Assembly (NCBI GenBank): GCA_046705265.1
Contig: JBJKQL010000070.1
Coordinates: forward strand, 1-42,685
DNA length: 42,685 nucleotides
Direction of reading: 5' to 3'
DNA from: JAJYTL01 sp046705265
GTDB taxonomy: Bacteria; Pseudomonadota; Alphaproteobacteria; Ferrovibrionales; Ferrovibrionaceae
Part shown: in pieces, positions 40,233-42,685 of the stretch
Position numbering within the stretch: position 1 is the first letter of the stretch
Layout of the letters: each line of letters starts with the position of its first letter
The notes under the pieces: generated by a model
Databases searched by the model: none
The model's input: only the letters and a program-made list of their open reading frames with translations
What the model was told of the DNA's origin: nothing
Made by a program: the position numbers and the translations under genes

Positions 40233-41294
40233 CACTACGGCGTGAGTGATGCACAGGGTTGCGAGTTGAAGTGAGCCCGAAAACCATTCGGGATTTGGGG
40301 AGTAGCGCGCATCGATGGTCAGACTCCGCGTCACACCATGACGCCAAGTGCGGAAGAAACCAGCCGTCAGCAAGGCAGTCGATTAAGGGATTCGTCATAG
40401 CGGCGAGGATCGTCTTGCCAATGTATCTGGCAAGGGCAGCAGCTCTTGCCATTCACAACTAAAAAGCCGTGTGCGCGTGCCAAATACCGCATGCCGGCGC
40501 TACACGATCGGCAGTCGATGCCCATCTTGGCCGAAGGTACTGAGGGCGAGAGGGGCATTCCGGACATTGGCGACTTAGCCCCGTTAAAGGCCTCACCGCC
40601 GAGGTACGGATGCCGCCGTCAATGTCTTCGTCATGAGGAAGGCGTCATTAGCGGGAATAAAGACAGCGGAATGGCGTCGACGTTTCATCCGGTACCGCCT
40701 CAAGCCGTCGGATCGGGGATCACGCAGCCTCCGAAAGAAGCACACAAATCCATCGATACGGCTGATAGAATTCGTTTGGGATCGGATCCTTACAGACACC
40801 AATCGGGCCTTCAGTGGTTTGGAAATTGTGAGAAGTTTAGTAGCCCCATAACTCGGTCTCGTCCACGAGACCCGCTTCGGTGCCGATTTACGTCGGGGCA
40901 TCTATCTCTCAGGTGGCAAAATCTCCTGCACGCATACCTGATCGATAAGATGCTCGCGGCGTAGGTCTCTGAGATGCGCTCGCTTCCAGTCAGACGCCAT
41001 TTTCGGTTGGCGACCTGATCCCATCCCTGGCTTGTGCGTTGGGCCTCTGCTAGAGCATAATGGTCGGGCTGCGTTTAGCCATATGGTCTTTGACACCTGC
41101 AATTCCCGAGGCGGGTGTTGCTCGAGCTCGTGTAGCCGGTTTGAACCTGGATTTCCCCGATTGACAAAAGTATAGAATTCCGGCTCGGTCGAATCTGCTA
41201 GGAATATCAGCTGCGAGTTGTCGCGCAGCCGGGACCAGGCTAGCGGAACGTGGGCGGCCTCGTCGCCCGGGCTCCGGGCTGCTGGAGGTGAGCC

Positions 41295-42329
41295 ATGATT
41301 TTTCGTCAGCTCTTCGAATCGGTTTCCTGCACCTACTCCTATCTCATTGCCAGCCGTCGCGGCGGCGAAGCGTTGATCATCGACCCGGTAATGGAGAAGG
41401 TCGATCGTTATCTGCAGTTATTGCGCGAGCTGGACCTGCATCTGGTCAAGGCAGTGGACACGCATCTGCACGCCGATCACGTCACCGGTCTTGGCGCCCT
41501 GCGCAATCACACTCACTGCATCACGGTAATGGGAGAGCAGAGCAGAGTCGACGTGGTGTCAATGCGTATTGGCGACGGTGACAGGCTTCAGATTGAGGGT
41601 GTGAATATGGACGTGATCTACACTCCCGGCCATACCGACGATTCCTACAGTTTTCTGATGCAGGACCGCGTATTCACTGGCGACACACTGATGATCCGCG
41701 GTACCGGGCGTACCGATTTCCAAAATGGCGATCCACGCGCGCAGTATGAATCGCTATTCGGCCGGCTTTTGCGGTTGCCGGATGAGACGCTGGTCTTTCC
41801 CGCGCATGACTACAAGGGGGACACGGTCAGCACTATCGGCGAGGAGAAGGCATTCAATCCGCGGCTGCAGGTGAAATCGGCCGAGGAATACGTGGCGCTG
41901 ATGAACAGTCTCAAGCTCGGAAATCCGAAGATGATGGACGTGGCGGTGCCGGCGAACATGCATCAGGGCCTGCACCAAGAGGACGTCGCGCGTCGGGGCT
42001 GGTCCTATTCTGCCCGTGAAGCCATGGAGCTGGTCGGGAAACCCGACGTGGTCCTGATCGACCTACGCGAGGCTGCCGAGCGAGAACGGCACGGATGCAT
42101 CCGCGGATCGTTGCATGCGCCGTATCGCGACCTGCAGGAAAACATCAGCGCTGGAGGTTTGCTGCATGAACTCGCGAACGCGACCGGCAAGTGTCTGCTG
42201 TTCTACTGCGCCTTCGGCGAGCGTTCAGCAATGGCCGTACAGGCGGCGCAAGATGCCGGCATTGGCTCGGCGCGGCATATCCAGGGCGGCATCGAGGCCT
42301 GGAAGAAGTTCGGCGGAACACTGGCCTGA
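41295..42329 (+). CDS. Persulfide dioxygenase-rhodanese fusion (MBL fold)
   Basis: A 344-residue two-domain enzyme. The N-terminal metallo-beta-lactamase domain is of the ETHE1 persulfide dioxygenase type: THLHADHVTG with His57, His59, Asp61 and His62, then YTPGHTDDSYSF, FTGDTLMIRGTGRTDFQNGD and FPAHDYKGD. The C-terminal domain (about 240-344) is a rhodanese with Cys305 in CAFGER as the sulfur-carrying residue. Such fusions oxidise glutathione persulfide to sulfite and pass sulfur to or from thiosulfate. ATG 41295 has GGAGGTG upstream. Its neighbours are unrelated; the TSUP exporter at 30463 could export sulfite, but it is 10 kb away. Confidence 0.92.
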   Translation: MIFRQLFESVSCTYSYLIASRRGGEALIIDPVMEKVDRYLQLLRELDLHLVKAVDTHLHADHVTGLGALRNHTHCITVMGEQSRVDVVSMRIGDGDRLQIEGVNMDVIYTPGHTDDSYSFLMQDRVFTGDTLMIRGTGRTDFQNGDPRAQYESLFGRLLRLPDETLVFPAHDYKGDTVSTIGEEKAFNPRLQVKSAEEYVALMNSLKLGNPKMMDVAVPANMHQGLHQEDVARRGWSYSAREAMELVGKPDVVLIDLREAAERERHGCIRGSLHAPYRDLQENISAGGLLHELANATGKCLLFYCAFGERSAMAVQAAQDAGIGSARHIQGGIEAWKKFGGTLA

Positions 42330-42550
42330 GATGTTCGCCAGTCTTAACAAAAAGGTGCGTGCTCCCCGCGCACTCAAAGTGCTGCATACTGGCCACTCAT
42401 TGTGCGATCCATTACCACCAGCCGGTGTCGCGAGTAACATTGGCCTCCTCGGGGCAGAAGATCTCATTCATGGTATCACATTCGCACCGCTTGCTGCGCC
42501 GCATTCCAGTTGTGGTTCACGAATGGCCGCAAACTGAGGACGGAGACATT
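42330..42550. other. Spacer between the persulfide dioxygenase gene and the ISL3-type element
   Basis: About 220 bp in which I see no gene or strong structure. Confidence 0.3.
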
Positions 42551-42685
42551 GGCTCTTTTGAAAATTGAGTGGGTTACGCGGCATGTGGATTGATCCGCGT
42601 GAAGTCGAGCTTTCCGGCGATGAGGAAGAGGACGGTTCGCATCGTGTCGAACCGCGTATAGGCGCGCGCATTGCGTTTGGCGGCC
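42551..42685 (-). mobile_element. End of an ISL3-family insertion sequence (partial)
   Basis: GGCTCTTTTGAAAATTGAG at 42551-42569 fits the start of ISL3-family inverted repeats, which begin GGCTCTT. Just inside it the C-terminus of a transposase is encoded on the minus strand. The rest of the element lies outside the window. Confidence 0.6.
42574..42685 (-). CDS. ISL3-family transposase, C-terminal fragment
   Basis: The minus-strand frame that stops at 42574 gives 36 residues from the window edge: AAKRNARAYTRFDTMRTVLFL then IAGKLDFTRINPHAA. The AKRNARAYTRFD-R-VLFLIAGKLDF pattern is the C-terminal end of ISL3-family transposases. The catalytic residues lie beyond the window. Confidence 0.6.
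   Translation of the reverse strand, partial: AAKRNARAYTRFDTMRTVLFLIAGKLDFTRINPHAA

Larger units (their letters stand above)
39934..41294. other. Long non-coding stretch between higA and the persulfide dioxygenase
   Basis: About 1,360 bp with no intact gene. It contains a 20 bp-period repeat (40032-40068) and the end of a lost FAA-hydrolase gene (40113-40232). Frames at 40446-40964 and 40593-40901 have no ribosome site or recognisable protein character. It looks like a scar of deletions, in line with nearby mobile elements. Confidence 0.45.

Noticed and set aside
40446..40964. 172-residue open frame in the gene desert
   Set aside because: Translation has no domain character and no ribosome site; probably chance.
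41161..41179. TTGACA followed by TATAGAAT before the persulfide dioxygenase gene
   Set aside because: Only 4 bp separate the two hexamers, so they cannot form one promoter.
1..42685. CRISPR arrays, tRNA or rRNA genes
   Set aside because: No regularly spaced repeats and no cloverleaf or rRNA-like sequence were noticed on either strand by reading; no covariance-model search could be run.

Overview
This window looks like part of a high-GC alphaproteobacterial chromosome, perhaps Hyphomicrobiales or Beijerinckiaceae-like. I base this on codon use, the families present, LiuR/MerR-type operators and a PEP-CTERM-like protein; no rRNA or other firm marker is present, so the assignment is inference. 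No tRNA, rRNA or CRISPR array was seen.

Layout. (1) 1-3056: the end of an IS630-type element cuts off an amidase/allophanate-hydrolase-like gene. Behind it on the minus strand lies a complete polar amino-acid-type ABC importer (binding protein, permease, ATPase). (2) 3418-10599: a repetitive transport locus. Two oxalate/formate-antiporter-family (OFA) MFS genes are each followed by a strong hairpin and a closely related small XRE regulator. A third unit carries MarR and a CBS-containing ClC. Each of the three units starts with the same promoter design: -35 TTGnnG, 17 bp spacer, TATnnn -10, then a dyad ATC-N7-GAT over the expected start site. A decayed N-terminal piece of a further transporter copy sits behind the first promoter. 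The second transporter has an amber codon at codon 20.

(3) 10608-30190: a large acyl-CoA catabolic region. It holds a thioesterase, a two-subunit acyl-CoA dehydrogenase pair, an SCP2 protein, and an SDR / carboxyltransferase / acyl-CoA dehydrogenase / biotin carboxylase run. That run matches the atuB-C-D-F order of acyclic terpene (geranyl-CoA carboxylase) clusters but lacks atuE. On the minus strand follow two more acyl-CoA dehydrogenases, a FadB-like fusion, a thiolase and a MerR regulator. On the plus strand are an Mpo1-like protein, a two-subunit CoA-transferase and a CaiB/BaiF CoA-transferase. Two near-identical palindromes, one in the MerR promoter and one in the SDR promoter, fill 17 bp spacers behind TTGACG and tie the parts into one regulon. 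The likely substrate is a methyl-branched or isoprenoid acyl-CoA.

(4) 30463-35405: a TSUP exporter, an MFS transporter preceded by a 43-residue secreted peptide gene, and a CPA1-type Na+/H+ antiporter. (5) 35533-42685: an accessory stretch bounded by an IS4-type element and the end of an ISL3-type element. It contains a PEP-CTERM-like surface protein, an unknown secreted protein, a HigBA toxin-antitoxin pair, the last residues of an FAA-hydrolase gene, and a persulfide dioxygenase-rhodanese fusion.

The most original signal is the triplicated promoter-operator with the duplicated transporter-XRE module at 3.4-8.3 kb. Next come the two-site LiuR-like regulon and the atuE-less carboxylation cluster.
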